Made by a program: the position numbers and the translations under genes. From positions 1,116,001 through 1,180,000 of the forward strand of contig NZ_JADIKF010000040.1 in assembly GCF_016904945.1 (NCBI RefSeq): a stretch of 64,000 bases of DNA, read 5' to 3'. The DNA is from Dyella mobilis. Lineage in GTDB: Bacteria; Pseudomonadota; Gammaproteobacteria; Xanthomonadales; Rhodanobacteraceae. The notes beneath the pieces are model-generated. The model was not told the DNA's origin, searched no databases, and was given only the letters and a program-made list of their open reading frames with translations. Shown here piece by piece: positions 33,871 through 42,983 of the stretch (position 1 is the stretch's first letter; each line of letters begins with the position of its first letter).

Positions 33871-36350
33871 AAATCCTGCTCCTGGCCCTGCGCAGCCTGC
33901 GCCGCGAATGGCATTTGCCTGAACTGCGCACCCTAGCCGCTTCGCTGGTGCTGGCCGTGGTGGCGCTGGGTGTAGTCGCCACGCTTACGACACGGATGGA
34001 GCGCGGTCTGCTGGCCAGCGCAGCCGAATTGATCGGCGGTGACGTGGGCGTGTCGGCACCGCAGGACATTCCCGATTCGTTTGCTGCCGCGGGCCGCGAG
34101 CGCAGCCTGGCGATCAGCCATACCGCCAGTTTTCCGAGCGTGGCTTTTGCACAAGACCAGAGCCAGTTGCTGGATGTGCTGGCCACCGATACCGACTATC
34201 CCCTGCGCGGCACCTTGCTGATCGGCGACGCGAGCGGACGTGCCGTGCAAGGCCACGGACCGGCAGCAGGCACGGTGTTGCTCGATCATCGCGCGCTGGT
34301 CGCTTTGCATCGCCGCGTCGGCGACGCCGTGCAGCTCGGCGGCAAGGATCTGCGCATTGCCGGCGAATTGGTGCAACAGCCCGATGGGGGCGAACTGATC
34401 GCGATGGCGCCGCGCGCGCTGATGAATCTGGACGATGCCCGCCAAGCCGGCCTGCTCGGCATCGGCAGCCGTGCACGCCACAGCCTGTTGCTGGCCGGTG
34501 CGCCGCGCGCCGTGCAGGGCTGGCGCAACTGGGCGAAGACGGCCACGCTTCCGCAAGGCGGCGAACTGATTACTCCCGAGCAAACCCAGGAGCGGATGCG
34601 CAACGCCTTTGATCGTGCCGGCTCCTTTCTGCGCCTGACCGCATTGCTCTCCGCACTGTTGTCCGGTGTTGCCATTGCGCTCGCATCCCAACGCTATGCG
34701 CGGCGCAAAACCGCGGAAATCTCGCTGCTGCGCGCACTGGGCACCTCGCGCCGGCGAGTGTTCGGCCTGTTGCTGGGCACACTGGGCGGGCTGGCGTTGC
34801 CGGCCGCGATCGTCGGCGTGCTGCTGGCGCTGGCCTTTGCGCAGGGCGCGTGGATGTTCGCCAGCCAACTGTTTGCCGGCGTGCCAACGATATTGCCGGT
34901 TTTGCCCTCGCTGGCAGCTGCCGGCATGGGCGTGGCGGTGCTGGCAGGCTTCGCCCTGCCTCCGCTGGTGCGCCTGGCCGATGTGCCGCCGGCCGCGGTC
35001 TTCCGGGCCAGCCTCGCTCGCCGCATCCGGCGCTTCGACGTGCTGTACCTGATCCCGGCCGCGGTGGCGCTCGCACTGATCTGGCGCCTCAGCGGCTCGG
35101 CCACGCTGGCCGGCATTCTCGCCGCAAGCCTGCTTGGCGTGGCCGTCGTGGCAGCCCTGCTCGCCGCTCTGCTGCTGTGGATGGCCAGGCGCATCGCACC
35201 GGGCGGCCACCCCGCACTGCGCCTGGGCATTGCCGCGCTCGCGCGCCGGCGCGGCCTGAGCATCGTGCAAGCCACGGCACTCAGCCTGGGCCTTACGGCC
35301 TTGTTGCTGCTCGCCATCGTGGCGCCTGCGCTGCTCGATGGCTGGCGGCAGGAGCTGCCTTCGGACACACCTAACTGGTTCGTGCTCAATCTGCAGGACG
35401 ATCAACGCGCCGATTTCGGCAAGGCGCTTGCCGGCATGGGCGCCAACCAGCTCAACCTGATGCCGCTCGCGGTCGGCAAGCTCACCGCCATCAACGGCCA
35501 GCCGATCGACACGATCCACTTCAAGGACCCGCGCGCCAAGGAATGGAACGATCGCCAACTGCGCCTGTCCTGGTCCGATCAGCTGCCTGCATCCAACACA
35601 CTGATCGCCGGCCAGTGGTTTGCGCCTCATCCGAATGAGCCCGAAGTTTCGGTGGACGTGATGTGGCGCGACATATACGGATTGAAACTTGGCGACACCA
35701 TGCGTTTCGACGTGGGCGAAGGCCAGCTCGATGCGAAAGTGGCCAATTTCCGCAAAGTGGACTGGACGTCTTTCCGGGTGAATTTCTTCCTGTTGATGGA
35801 TCCGCAGCACGCTAGCGCGCTGCCGCATACGTGGATCGCCAGTTTCTATCTGCCGCGCGGGCACACCGAAGCGCTGGCCGGGCTCTCCCGCGCTTATCCG
35901 AACCTGAGCCTGATCGACGTGGATGCCCTGCTCGATCGCGTGCGCGAGATCGTCCAGCGCGTGACCGCCGCCGTGCGCTGGGTGTTGGGTTTCAGCTTGC
36001 TTGCCGGCGCGCTCGTACTGGCCGCAGCGTTGGCTACCAGCGGCCAGGAACGACGCCACGAAGCGGCCCTGCTGCGCACGCTGGGTGCGCGCCGCGGCGT
36101 GCTGCGCGTCGCCGCGGCCTGCGAGTTTGCGTTGTTGGGCCTGATCGCGGGCATCACTGCCGCATTCGGCGCAACGGTGGGCGGATGGTGGCTGGGACGC
36201 AGCGTGTTTCACCTCAAGGATTTCATGCCGCATCCGGCGCCGCTGGCACTGGCCGCGCTGCTGGCCGCCTTGCTGGTGATGGTGCTGGGGCTGGCGGGTA
36301 CGCGCAAAGTCACCCGCACGCCGCCGATGCGCTTGCTCCGCGCCGAGTAA
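33867..36350 (+). CDS. ybbP: FtsX-like ABC transporter permease (YbbP-like)
   Basis: An 827-aa inner-membrane permease with about ten helices in the FtsX/MacB arrangement: one helix near 24-45, an extracytoplasmic domain to about 255, two FtsX blocks (about 260-380 and 400-500), a second extracytoplasmic domain (about 505-690) and a C-terminal FtsX block (about 710-820). Repeated RR(A/T)LG(A/T)SRRRV-type cytoplasmic segments are visible (SLLRALGTSRRRV and ALLRTLGARRGV). The length is close to E. coli YbbP. The exported substrate is not known for this family. Confidence 0.92.
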   Translation: MKILLLALRSLRREWHLPELRTLAASLVLAVVALGVVATLTTRMERGLLASAAELIGGDVGVSAPQDIPDSFAAAGRERSLAISHTASFPSVAFAQDQSQLLDVLATDTDYPLRGTLLIGDASGRAVQGHGPAAGTVLLDHRALVALHRRVGDAVQLGGKDLRIAGELVQQPDGGELIAMAPRALMNLDDARQAGLLGIGSRARHSLLLAGAPRAVQGWRNWAKTATLPQGGELITPEQTQERMRNAFDRAGSFLRLTALLSALLSGVAIALASQRYARRKTAEISLLRALGTSRRRVFGLLLGTLGGLALPAAIVGVLLALAFAQGAWMFASQLFAGVPTILPVLPSLAAAGMGVAVLAGFALPPLVRLADVPPAAVFRASLARRIRRFDVLYLIPAAVALALIWRLSGSATLAGILAASLLGVAVVAALLAALLLWMARRIAPGGHPALRLGIAALARRRGLSIVQATALSLGLTALLLLAIVAPALLDGWRQELPSDTPNWFVLNLQDDQRADFGKALAGMGANQLNLMPLAVGKLTAINGQPIDTIHFKDPRAKEWNDRQLRLSWSDQLPASNTLIAGQWFAPHPNEPEVSVDVMWRDIYGLKLGDTMRFDVGEGQLDAKVANFRKVDWTSFRVNFFLLMDPQHASALPHTWIASFYLPRGHTEALAGLSRAYPNLSLIDVDALLDRVREIVQRVTAAVRWVLGFSLLAGALVLAAALATSGQERRHEAALLRTLGARRGVLRVAAACEFALLGLIAGITAAFGATVGGWWLGRSVFHLKDFMPHPAPLALAALLAALLVMVLGLAGTRKVTRTPPMRLLRAE

Positions 36351-36399
36351 AGACGGGAAGCATGTACGATGTTCTTCTCCCACCAGGAAGAACGCGCTC

Positions 36400-37029
36400 G
36401 TGTATACCCTCTATTACTCGCCGGGCACCGCCAGCATGGTCGTGCATCTGGCCCTGCTGGAAATCGGTGCGGACTATCGGCTGGAACTGGTCGACCTGAA
36501 GACGGAAGCGCAGGCTCGAGGCGATTACCTCAAGCTCAACCCAGCCGGCAAGGTGCCCACGCTGGTGATCGATGGCCGCCCGGTTTGCGAATCGGCGGCA
36601 TTGCTCACCGTGCTGGCCGAACGCCATCCGGAAGCCAAACTGATTCCACCGCTCGGCACGCCCGAGCGCGATACCTGGCTGCAGTGGACGGTTTTTCTCA
36701 GCAACACGCTGATGTCGACCTATCGCTTGTGGTTCTATCCGCAGGAACTGGGTGCGCAGGAACATCCGCCTGAAATCCGCGCGGCATTGCAACGCAAGAT
36801 CGAGAACACGTGGGATCAGCTCGAAGCGCATCTTTCCGCGCACGGCCCTTATGTGCTCGGCGCGAATTTTTCCGGGGTGGACCTGCTCCTGACAATGCTG
36901 ATGCGCTGGTCGCGCAACATGCCGCGCCCTGCCACCGAATGGCCGGCATTGAAGCAGTTGGCGGATCGGGTTCGCGCACGCCCCAGCTGGAAACGGCTGT
37001 ATGAGCTTGAAGACTTGAGCGAGTGGTAA
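36400..37029 (+). CDS. Glutathione S-transferase family protein
   Basis: A 209-aa cytosolic protein. The thioredoxin-like N-terminal domain (1-80; MYTLYYSPGTASMVV, AGKVPTLVIDG, ESAALLTVL) holds the glutathione site, with Tyr or Ser near residue 5-7 as the likely catalytic residue. The helical C-terminal domain covers 90-205. The start is GTG at 36400, preceded by AGGAAG. Its stop overlaps the start of the permease gene by one base, so they may be co-transcribed. The substrate is unknown. Confidence 0.93.
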   Translation: MYTLYYSPGTASMVVHLALLEIGADYRLELVDLKTEAQARGDYLKLNPAGKVPTLVIDGRPVCESAALLTVLAERHPEAKLIPPLGTPERDTWLQWTVFLSNTLMSTYRLWFYPQELGAQEHPPEIRAALQRKIENTWDQLEAHLSAHGPYVLGANFSGVDLLLTMLMRWSRNMPRPATEWPALKQLADRVRARPSWKRLYELEDLSEW

Positions 37030-38174
37030 TGCCTATTTCAGGCGGCCAGTCACGCAAAACCACGAGCACGTGGCGCAACCGCCTGAAACGCGAATGGCTG
37101 CTGGGGTTGTTCGCAGTGATCGCCTTGATTCTCGCAGCGATCGACCCGCAGCCCATGGCGCGCTATCAGCAATGGCTGCAATGGCCAACGCTGTGCGGCT
37201 TGCTAGGCTTGCTGATCGCGATCCAGGGCATTCGCGACAGCGGGCTGGTTCAGCACGTGGCCGGCGCCCTGGTCGCACGCGTGCATACGTTGCGCGGCGT
37301 GGGCTTGCTGCTGGTAAGCATGACGGCCGTGTTGTCGACGGTGCTGACCAACGACGTAAGCCTGTTCCTTGTCGTGCCATTGACCGTCGCCATCGCCGGC
37401 ATGTCCAACCTTCCGGCGTTGCGCATGGCGATTCTGGAAGCCTTGGCGGTCAACGCCGGCTCCACGCTCAGCCCGATCGGCAATCCGCAGAACCTGCTGA
37501 TCTGGCAACACGCACAGGTACCGTTCCTGCATTTTGTCGGCGCCATGGCACCAACGACCGTGGTGATGTTTGTGCTGGTGGCTGCTTTGACCTGGTGCTG
37601 GCTGCCCAGGGATCGCGTGCAACTGCAAGCCGAGCGCCTCGATGGGCATCGAATCTCGGCGTGGCTGGCCACGCTCTCGCTGGCTGGCCTGGCGGTGATG
37701 GTGCTGATGATGGAATACGGCCGCGCACCGCTTGGCGCCTTGCTGCTGGTGCTGGCGTTTGCGTTTTTTTCGACGCGCAGCCTGGCGCGGATCGATTGGT
37801 TCCTGATGGCGACGTTCGCCGCCATCTTCCTGGGCCTGGGCCATTTCGCGGCTTTGCCGGCCATCGGCCGGCTGCTCGACGGCATCGCCTTCGACCGGCC
37901 GTGGGCGCTTTATCTGAGCGGTATCGCGAGTTCGCAGTTGATCAGCAACGTGCCGGCTACCGTGTTGCTGCTTGATCGTGCACCGAATGCGATGGCGCTG
38001 GCGGTGGCCGTCAATGTCGGCGGCTTCGGCGTCGCGATCGGTTCGCTGGCCAACCTGATCGCCCTGCGCCTGGCGAAACAGCCAGGCGCGATGCGGCTGT
38101 TTCACCAGGTTTCGATTCCGTTTCTATTGATCTGCGCGCCGCTGGTGTATCTGGTGACGAGATTATTGGCTTAG
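37029..38174 (+). CDS. SLC13/ArsB-type anion permease
   Basis: A 381-aa inner-membrane transporter with about 11 hydrophobic helices. The ion-transporter signature NAGSTLSPIGNPQNLLIW (about 140-157) and the second half LISNVPATVLL are typical of the ArsB/NhaD/SLC13 superfamily. ATG at 37029 shares its A with the GST stop codon. The substrate (citrate, sulfate, arsenite or another anion) cannot be told; no ars gene is adjacent. Its stop codon overlaps the stop of the convergent GSGD-repeat gene. Confidence 0.87.
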   Translation: MPISGGQSRKTTSTWRNRLKREWLLGLFAVIALILAAIDPQPMARYQQWLQWPTLCGLLGLLIAIQGIRDSGLVQHVAGALVARVHTLRGVGLLLVSMTAVLSTVLTNDVSLFLVVPLTVAIAGMSNLPALRMAILEALAVNAGSTLSPIGNPQNLLIWQHAQVPFLHFVGAMAPTTVVMFVLVAALTWCWLPRDRVQLQAERLDGHRISAWLATLSLAGLAVMVLMMEYGRAPLGALLLVLAFAFFSTRSLARIDWFLMATFAAIFLGLGHFAALPAIGRLLDGIAFDRPWALYLSGIASSQLISNVPATVLLLDRAPNAMALAVAVNVGGFGVAIGSLANLIALRLAKQPGAMRLFHQVSIPFLLICAPLVYLVTRLLA

Positions 38175-38950
38175 TCGTCGTCATCGTGCGGCACGTTGAC
38201 GCTGCCGCCGATGTTGGAGTGAGTGACGTCGCCGCTGCCCTTGGCACCCACGGTAAGGTTGCCGCGGACATTGCGCACGGTGAGGTCGCCGGAACCGAGC
38301 GTACCGACGTCCACGCTGCCGCTGACCTGATCCAGCTCCACGTCGCCGGAACCTACGCTGCCGATGTGCACGTCGCTCCTGACCGTGGTGGCCTTCAGAT
38401 CGCCGGAGCCGACGGAGCCGGCACGCAGGCTGCCGATATTGGCCACTTCCACGTCGCCCGAACCGGCGGTCACGGTAACCGCGCCGGAGATATCGTTGAT
38501 GTGCAGATCGCCAGATCCAGTCTGTGCATTGACCTGGGAAAGCCCGCTGACATAGGCATCGCCGGATCCGGTGTTGACCGTGACCGGCATGCTCGAAGGA
38601 AGCTGGATCTGCAAATCCAGGTTTTCATAGGAGACGCCGAAGAAACTGACATCGATGTTGTTGTTGCCGCCCACGTCGATGATCAACTGATCGCCTTCGC
38701 GGTGCGAGGTCACCTGCAGGTTGCTGAGCTTGGACTCCGAGGAAGCGCAGGCGCGCCCGGTGACTTCGAGCGAGCGGGAATTGCCGCTACCCATCAGATG
38801 CATGTCGTGGCTGTGCAACTCGATCTGCACGCCGCGCACGCCGGAAAGGTCGTCGTGCAGATTGCGCGGCGCCGAATAGCGGCATTCGTCCGCGGCTGCG
38901 ACCAGAGGAAGCAGCAGTAAAGGCATCAAGAGAACGAGGGTGCGGCGCAT
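38171..38950 (-). CDS. Secreted GSGD-repeat protein (DUF4097-like putative adhesin fold)
   Basis: A 259-aa exported protein with a signal peptide (1-20, LLLLPLVAAA). From about residue 120 to 250 it has seven to eight repeats of roughly 19 residues, each carrying (T/V/L/K)GSGD followed by a short strand, as in TGSGDLHINDISG, AGSGDVEVANIG and VGSGDLKATTV. This pattern suggests a right-handed beta-solenoid of the DUF4097 type. The tail is acidic (HDDDD). The function is unknown; a cell-surface or periplasmic scaffold is plausible. Its last codons overlap those of the permease. Confidence 0.85.
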   Translation of the reverse strand: MRRTLVLLMPLLLLPLVAAADECRYSAPRNLHDDLSGVRGVQIELHSHDMHLMGSGNSRSLEVTGRACASSESKLSNLQVTSHREGDQLIIDVGGNNNIDVSFFGVSYENLDLQIQLPSSMPVTVNTGSGDAYVSGLSQVNAQTGSGDLHINDISGAVTVTAGSGDVEVANIGSLRAGSVGSGDLKATTVRSDVHIGSVGSGDVELDQVSGSVDVGTLGSGDLTVRNVRGNLTVGAKGSGDVTHSNIGGSVNVPHDDDD

Positions 38951-39082
38951 GGGAATCTCCGGTCGTTGTACGAATGCTCTGATGCCTGCCGGCGGGGAAA
39001 GGTTGCAACAACCGGCATCTCCCCGTGGATGACAAAAGTGCCGCCTCCGTCTTACCGTGCCGCGGCGAACGCGCGTAAGTGC

Positions 39083-39895
39083 CTAAAGCTTGGGTTCCTC
39101 CGCCTTTGCCCGGCGCCAAAGGGCTTCCTGCTGGGCCAAGTCCATGGCTTGCAAGGCACGCTCGTCTTCCGCGGCCAGTTGTTCCATCCTGCGGAAGCGC
39201 CGTTCGAATTTTGCATTGGCGTGCTTCAGCGCCCGTGCAAAATCCACCCTGGCATGCCGAGCCAGATTGACGGCCACGAACAACACGTCGCCGATTTCGT
39301 CCTCCAGTCTGGCCGGATCGGCACCGGCAGCGAACTCGGCGTCCACTTCGGCCAGCTCCTCATGCAGCTTTTCGATCACCGGCCGGTGATCCGGCCAATC
39401 GAAGCCCACCGTGGCGGCGCGCTGCTGCAATTTGAGCGCGCGCTGCCACTCCGGCTGCCCGCGCGAAACGCCGGCCAGCACGCTGGAATCGTGGGTATCG
39501 CCCTTGGCCGCACGTTCGCTTGCCTTGATCTCGTCCCAGGCGCGCTTCTGCTCGTCGAGGTCGGCATAGGTGACGTCGCCGAAGACGTGCGGATGGCGAC
39601 GCAGCATCTTGTCGCTGATCGCGTGCGCCACGTCGTCGAAATCGAACAGCCCCTGCTCTTGCGCCATCTGCGCGTGAAAGACCACCTGCAGCAACAGGTC
39701 GCCCAGCTCGTCGCGCAGGTCCGGCCAGTCGCGGCGGTCGATGGCGTCGGCCACCTCGTAGGCTTCCTCGACGGTATAAGGCGCGATGGTGCTGAAATCC
39801 TGCTTGACGTCCCACGGACAGCCGCGCTCGGGATCGCGCAGGCGGGCCATGATGGCAAGGAGATCGGCGAGGCTGTGGCGGGTCGTCGTGCTCAT
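39083..39895 (-). CDS. mazG: Nucleoside triphosphate pyrophosphohydrolase MazG
   Basis: A 270-aa enzyme that hydrolyses NTPs, including damaged ones, to NMP and pyrophosphate. Both halves carry MazG-type metal-binding helices: EEAYEVADAI with ELGDLLLQVVFHA in the N-terminal half, and EELAEVDAEF with EDEIGDVLFVAVNLAR in the C-terminal half, which is the catalytic one in E. coli. ATG at 39895 overlaps the cysQ stop (ATGA). Confidence 0.96.
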   Translation of the reverse strand: MSTTTRHSLADLLAIMARLRDPERGCPWDVKQDFSTIAPYTVEEAYEVADAIDRRDWPDLRDELGDLLLQVVFHAQMAQEQGLFDFDDVAHAISDKMLRRHPHVFGDVTYADLDEQKRAWDEIKASERAAKGDTHDSSVLAGVSRGQPEWQRALKLQQRAATVGFDWPDHRPVIEKLHEELAEVDAEFAAGADPARLEDEIGDVLFVAVNLARHARVDFARALKHANAKFERRFRRMEQLAAEDERALQAMDLAQQEALWRRAKAEEPKL

Positions 39896-40713
39896 GGCAG
39901 GCCGGCATCGCGCATGCGCGATGCCCAGTCGATGCCGCTGTCGCCCACCGCCAGGAATTCCGGGTTGATCACCGATTCGCCGCGGTTATAGCGCAACGAC
40001 TTGCCGCTCAGGTCGAGCACGGCACCGCCGGATTCTTCCAGCACGCACTGTGCGGCGGCGGTATCCCATTCGCTGGTCGGGCCGCGGCGCAGATACACGT
40101 CGGCAGCGCCGCGGGCCAGCAGGCAGAACTTCAGCGAGGAACCCAGCGGTTGCAGCAGGTAGTCCTCGCCGAGCAGCCGGCGCATCACCGCTTCGGCCTG
40201 ATCGCCGTGCGAACGGCTGCCAGCGGCCACCGGCGGATTGGCCAGCGTGCGGGTAAAGATGCGCTCCCATTCGGCATCCGCCTGCACCTGCCACCAGGCG
40301 CCGTGTCCGCGCGCGGCGGCAAACAGGTCCCCGGTCACTGGCGCCAGCACCACGCCCATGACCGTCTCGCCCTGCTCGATCAATGCAATGTTGACGGTAA
40401 ATTCGCCATTGCGCTTGACGAACTCGCGCGTGCCGTCCAGCGGATCGACCAGCCAGTAGCGCGACCATCCGCGGCGCTGTTCCCAGGGAATGTGGCTGGC
40501 CTCTTCCGATACCACCGGCAGCACCGGATCGAGCTCGGCCAGGCCAGCCGCGATCACCTTTTGCGCGGCAAGATCCGCGGCGGTGAGCGGCGAATGATCC
40601 GCCTTGACCTCGACGTCGAAGTCCTGGCGGTAGACCTCCATGATGGCCTCGCCGGCACGGCGTGCCAATTGACCGATCTGGAGTAACAGGGGGAGATCGA
40701 GAGTATCGCTCAC
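39892..40713 (-). CDS. cysQ: 3'(2'),5'-bisphosphate nucleotidase
   Basis: A 273-aa member of the inositol monophosphatase superfamily that removes 3'-phosphoadenosine 5'-phosphate, a by-product of sulfate assimilation. Metal-binding motifs are EEASHIPWE and WLVDPLDGTREFVKR, and WDTAAAQCVLEESGG closes the site. The start is GTG at 40713, overlapping the nudE stop (GTGA). It sits between nudE and mazG, so three nucleotide-cleaning enzymes are co-translated. Confidence 0.95.
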   Translation of the reverse strand: MSDTLDLPLLLQIGQLARRAGEAIMEVYRQDFDVEVKADHSPLTAADLAAQKVIAAGLAELDPVLPVVSEEASHIPWEQRRGWSRYWLVDPLDGTREFVKRNGEFTVNIALIEQGETVMGVVLAPVTGDLFAAARGHGAWWQVQADAEWERIFTRTLANPPVAAGSRSHGDQAEAVMRRLLGEDYLLQPLGSSLKFCLLARGAADVYLRRGPTSEWDTAAAQCVLEESGGAVLDLSGKSLRYNRGESVINPEFLAVGDSGIDWASRMRDAGLP

Positions 40714-41267
40714 GTTCGTTGCAGACGTCCGGCTAGGAATTCGCGCGCCATGAACAACGCGGCGATGGAGCGGCCTTCGGTGACGTCGTCACGCGAGACC
40801 AGGGTATGCAGATCGGCGAGCTTCCACGGCACCACTTCGAGCGGCTCGGGCTCGTCGCCGGGGAGGCTTTCGGGATACAGGTCCTGCGCCAGCACGACGT
40901 GCGCCATATGCGTCATGTAGGACGGCGACAGCGAAAGGTTGTGCAGAATTTTCAGCGAACGGGCGCCGTAGCCGACTTCTTCCTTCAGCTCGCGGTTGGC
41001 GCCCTGCTCGACGGTCTCGTCGCGATCCAGCCGGCCCTTGGGCAGGCCCAGTTCGTAGCGCTCCACGCCCACGCCGTATTCGCGCACCAGCAGCACGGTT
41101 TCGTCGTCGATCATCGGCACGATGATCACCGCGCCCAGCCCGCTGCCTTTCAGGCGCTCGTAGACGCGGTGCTCGCCGTTGGAGAATTCCAGGTCGACCC
41201 GCTCCACGCGCAGAAAGCTGCTGGTATCCGAATCGCGCTTGGCATGAATGATGGGATAGCGTGGCAT
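40710..41267 (-). CDS. nudE: ADP-compounds hydrolase NudE
   Basis: A 185-aa Nudix hydrolase acting on ADP-ribose, NADH, Ap3A and similar compounds. The Nudix box (G-x5-E-x7-REUxEExGU) is visible from KGRLDRDETVEQ to RELKEEVGYG. VDLEFSNG, VYERLK and AQDLYPESLPGDEPEPLE match E. coli NudE closely. ATG at 41267. A much longer open frame runs upstream through the neighbouring phosphatase gene in the wrong frame and is not part of this protein. Confidence 0.96.
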   Translation of the reverse strand: MPRYPIIHAKRDSDTSSFLRVERVDLEFSNGEHRVYERLKGSGLGAVIIVPMIDDETVLLVREYGVGVERYELGLPKGRLDRDETVEQGANRELKEEVGYGARSLKILHNLSLSPSYMTHMAHVVLAQDLYPESLPGDEPEPLEVVPWKLADLHTLVSRDDVTEGRSIAALFMAREFLAGRLQRT

Positions 41268-41365
41268 CGGGGGATTGTAAAGGAATCCGGGAATAGGGAA
41301 TCGGGAGTCGCCGCATAGATGGAAGCGGCGAATGGCAGCGACACTTGTCGACCCCCGACCCCGAT
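41268..41365. repeat. Small repeat-like spacer between nudE and the phosphatase gene
   Basis: About 100 bases containing GGAATCCGGGAATAGGGAAT and, 80 bases on, CGATTCCCGAAAG, an imperfect inverted pair of a kind common between xanthomonad genes. There is no gene. Confidence 0.4.
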
Positions 41366-42145
41366 TTACGATTCCCGAAAGCGCGTCAATGCCTTGGCGT
41401 GGATGCCCGGCGTACCCGCCAGCACACTCTGCGTCTCGAGCGTCAGCCCCCGCCCCTCCAGATCGGTGAACACGCCGCCCGCCTCGCGAACGATCACCGC
41501 CAGTGCGGCCACATCGAGGATGTTGACGTCCGATTCGATCACCAGATCCAGGCCGCCGCGTGCCAGCAGGTGGTAATGGCAGAAATCGCCGTAACCGCGG
41601 ATGCGGTTGCTGTCGCGGATCATCGCGCCCAGCACCTGCCAGCGCGCATCGGCCGTCAGGGTTTTCACGTTGCCGGTGGAAATCGAGGCCTGGGACAGGT
41701 CGGCGGTCGACGCCACCTGCACCCGCTCGCCGTTCAACCAGGCGCCGCCGCCGCCGCAGGCCCACATCGTTTCGCCGTAGACCGGGGCACTCGATACGCC
41801 AAGCACCAGCTCGCCACGGTGCATCAGGGCGATCTGGGTGGAAAAGAACGGAGTGCGGCGTACGAAGCTCTTCGTACCGTCCAGCGGATCGACCAGCCAC
41901 AGCAAGCCGTCGCGGCTGCCATCCAGGCCGAATTCCTCGCCGTAAATCGCCGCTCCAGGCAGGGCCGGCGCCAGCACGGCGCGAATCGCCTGCTCCGCCT
42001 CGCGGTCGGCGATCGTCACCGGCGTGGCATCGGATTTGATCTCGACCTGTACGCCGCGCAGCCAGTAGTGGCGTATCACCTCGGCCGCTGCTTCCGCAGC
42101 GTCGCGTGCCGCCTTCAGCGCCACGTCCCATGGCTGGTCGTTCAT
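41366..42145 (-). CDS. Inositol monophosphatase family phosphatase
   Basis: A 259-aa phosphatase with the superfamily motifs GEEFG, WLVDPLDGTKSFVRR and DVAALAVIVREAGG (C-terminal WD-type motif replaced by LD). It resembles the HisN-type (histidinol-phosphatase) branch as much as true SuhB, so the substrate is uncertain. ATG at 42145 overlaps the gspN stop (ATGA). It is a second superfamily member within 2 kb of cysQ, possibly an old duplication. Confidence 0.88.
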   Translation of the reverse strand: MNDQPWDVALKAARDAAEAAAEVIRHYWLRGVQVEIKSDATPVTIADREAEQAIRAVLAPALPGAAIYGEEFGLDGSRDGLLWLVDPLDGTKSFVRRTPFFSTQIALMHRGELVLGVSSAPVYGETMWACGGGGAWLNGERVQVASTADLSQASISTGNVKTLTADARWQVLGAMIRDSNRIRGYGDFCHYHLLARGGLDLVIESDVNILDVAALAVIVREAGGVFTDLEGRGLTLETQSVLAGTPGIHAKALTRFRES

Positions 42146-42921
42146 GGATGTCCCGTCGTGTGGAGTTGAGCCAGACCGCCACGATAGCGGAGTTGCACGC
42201 TGCCGTCCGTAGTACGGCCGCCGAATCCTCGCAGCCATTGCAGCAGCGCCGGATTGCCGCTGCGCGGCCGCATGTTGAACTGCAGATCCCAGCCCAGCGG
42301 ACTGAAAGATAGCCGTCCAGCCGTCTGCAAGGGACCACTGCCGTCATCGTCCAATGTCGCGCGCAATACGCCGGCCTGCGCACGGATAACCAGCCGTGCA
42401 CCGCCCAGCGGCACCGTGCCCTGCGCGGTGCGAAGCGCAACGTGCGAGAAGGTACCGGCAGCGTCCACATCCATAGGCCAATTGCTCTGCAACAACGCGT
42501 GATCGACGTGCAGATCCAGTTGTCCCGACGGTTGCCCGTGCAGCACCGGCTGTTGGCCCAGCATGGAAAGATCCAGGTGCAAGACGATGTCGTGCCAGTC
42601 CTGTTGCGTATCGGAAAGGCAATGCATCTGTCCCTGCACCTGCAAGCGAGGCTGACGAAGATCCAGCCCCAGCAGCACGTCTCCCAGCAAGGCCCGGCGC
42701 GAAAGCGTCCAGTCCAGTTGGCCCAGGTCCGTGCCATTGGCCGCCACGACCTGGCCGGCGCGACCTTGCCACACGGTGCCGGAGACCTGCTGCAGCCGTA
42801 CGCCGCGCAAGCGCGAGGACATCAGCAACAGGGCCAGTTGCGCCGGCATGAACCACACCAGCAGCGCCAACACGAGTATTACAGCCGCCAGGCCGATCAG
42901 CGGCGCACGCAAACGTTTCAT
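42142..42921 (-). CDS. gspN: Type II secretion system protein N
   Basis: A 259-aa inner-membrane protein with a single N-terminal helix (about 7-33) and a periplasmic domain of the GspN type (SSRLRGVRLQQVSGTVWQG; WTLSRRALLGDVLLGLDL; GPLQTAGRLSFSPLGWDLQF). GspN is part of some type II secretion machines. No other gsp gene is nearby, so this copy is separated from its system. It is followed by, and overlaps, the phosphatase gene. Confidence 0.85.
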   Translation of the reverse strand: MKRLRAPLIGLAAVILVLALLVWFMPAQLALLLMSSRLRGVRLQQVSGTVWQGRAGQVVAANGTDLGQLDWTLSRRALLGDVLLGLDLRQPRLQVQGQMHCLSDTQQDWHDIVLHLDLSMLGQQPVLHGQPSGQLDLHVDHALLQSNWPMDVDAAGTFSHVALRTAQGTVPLGGARLVIRAQAGVLRATLDDDGSGPLQTAGRLSFSPLGWDLQFNMRPRSGNPALLQWLRGFGGRTTDGSVQLRYRGGLAQLHTTGHP

Positions 42922-42983
42922 GGATGTTCCGCGAGAGGACGGGACGGCTTGAGCAGCGCCGCCACTGCCCCGATCATAGCCGG

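Noticed and set aside
33933..36383. An 816-codon open frame on the minus strand
   Set aside because: Antisense to the ybbP permease; Gln/His-rich shadow translation without motifs.
40710..42737. A 675-codon frame that looks like a large fusion ending in NudE
   Set aside because: The upstream part reads the phosphatase and gspN genes in the wrong frame. NudE has its own start at 41267 that aligns with known NudE.
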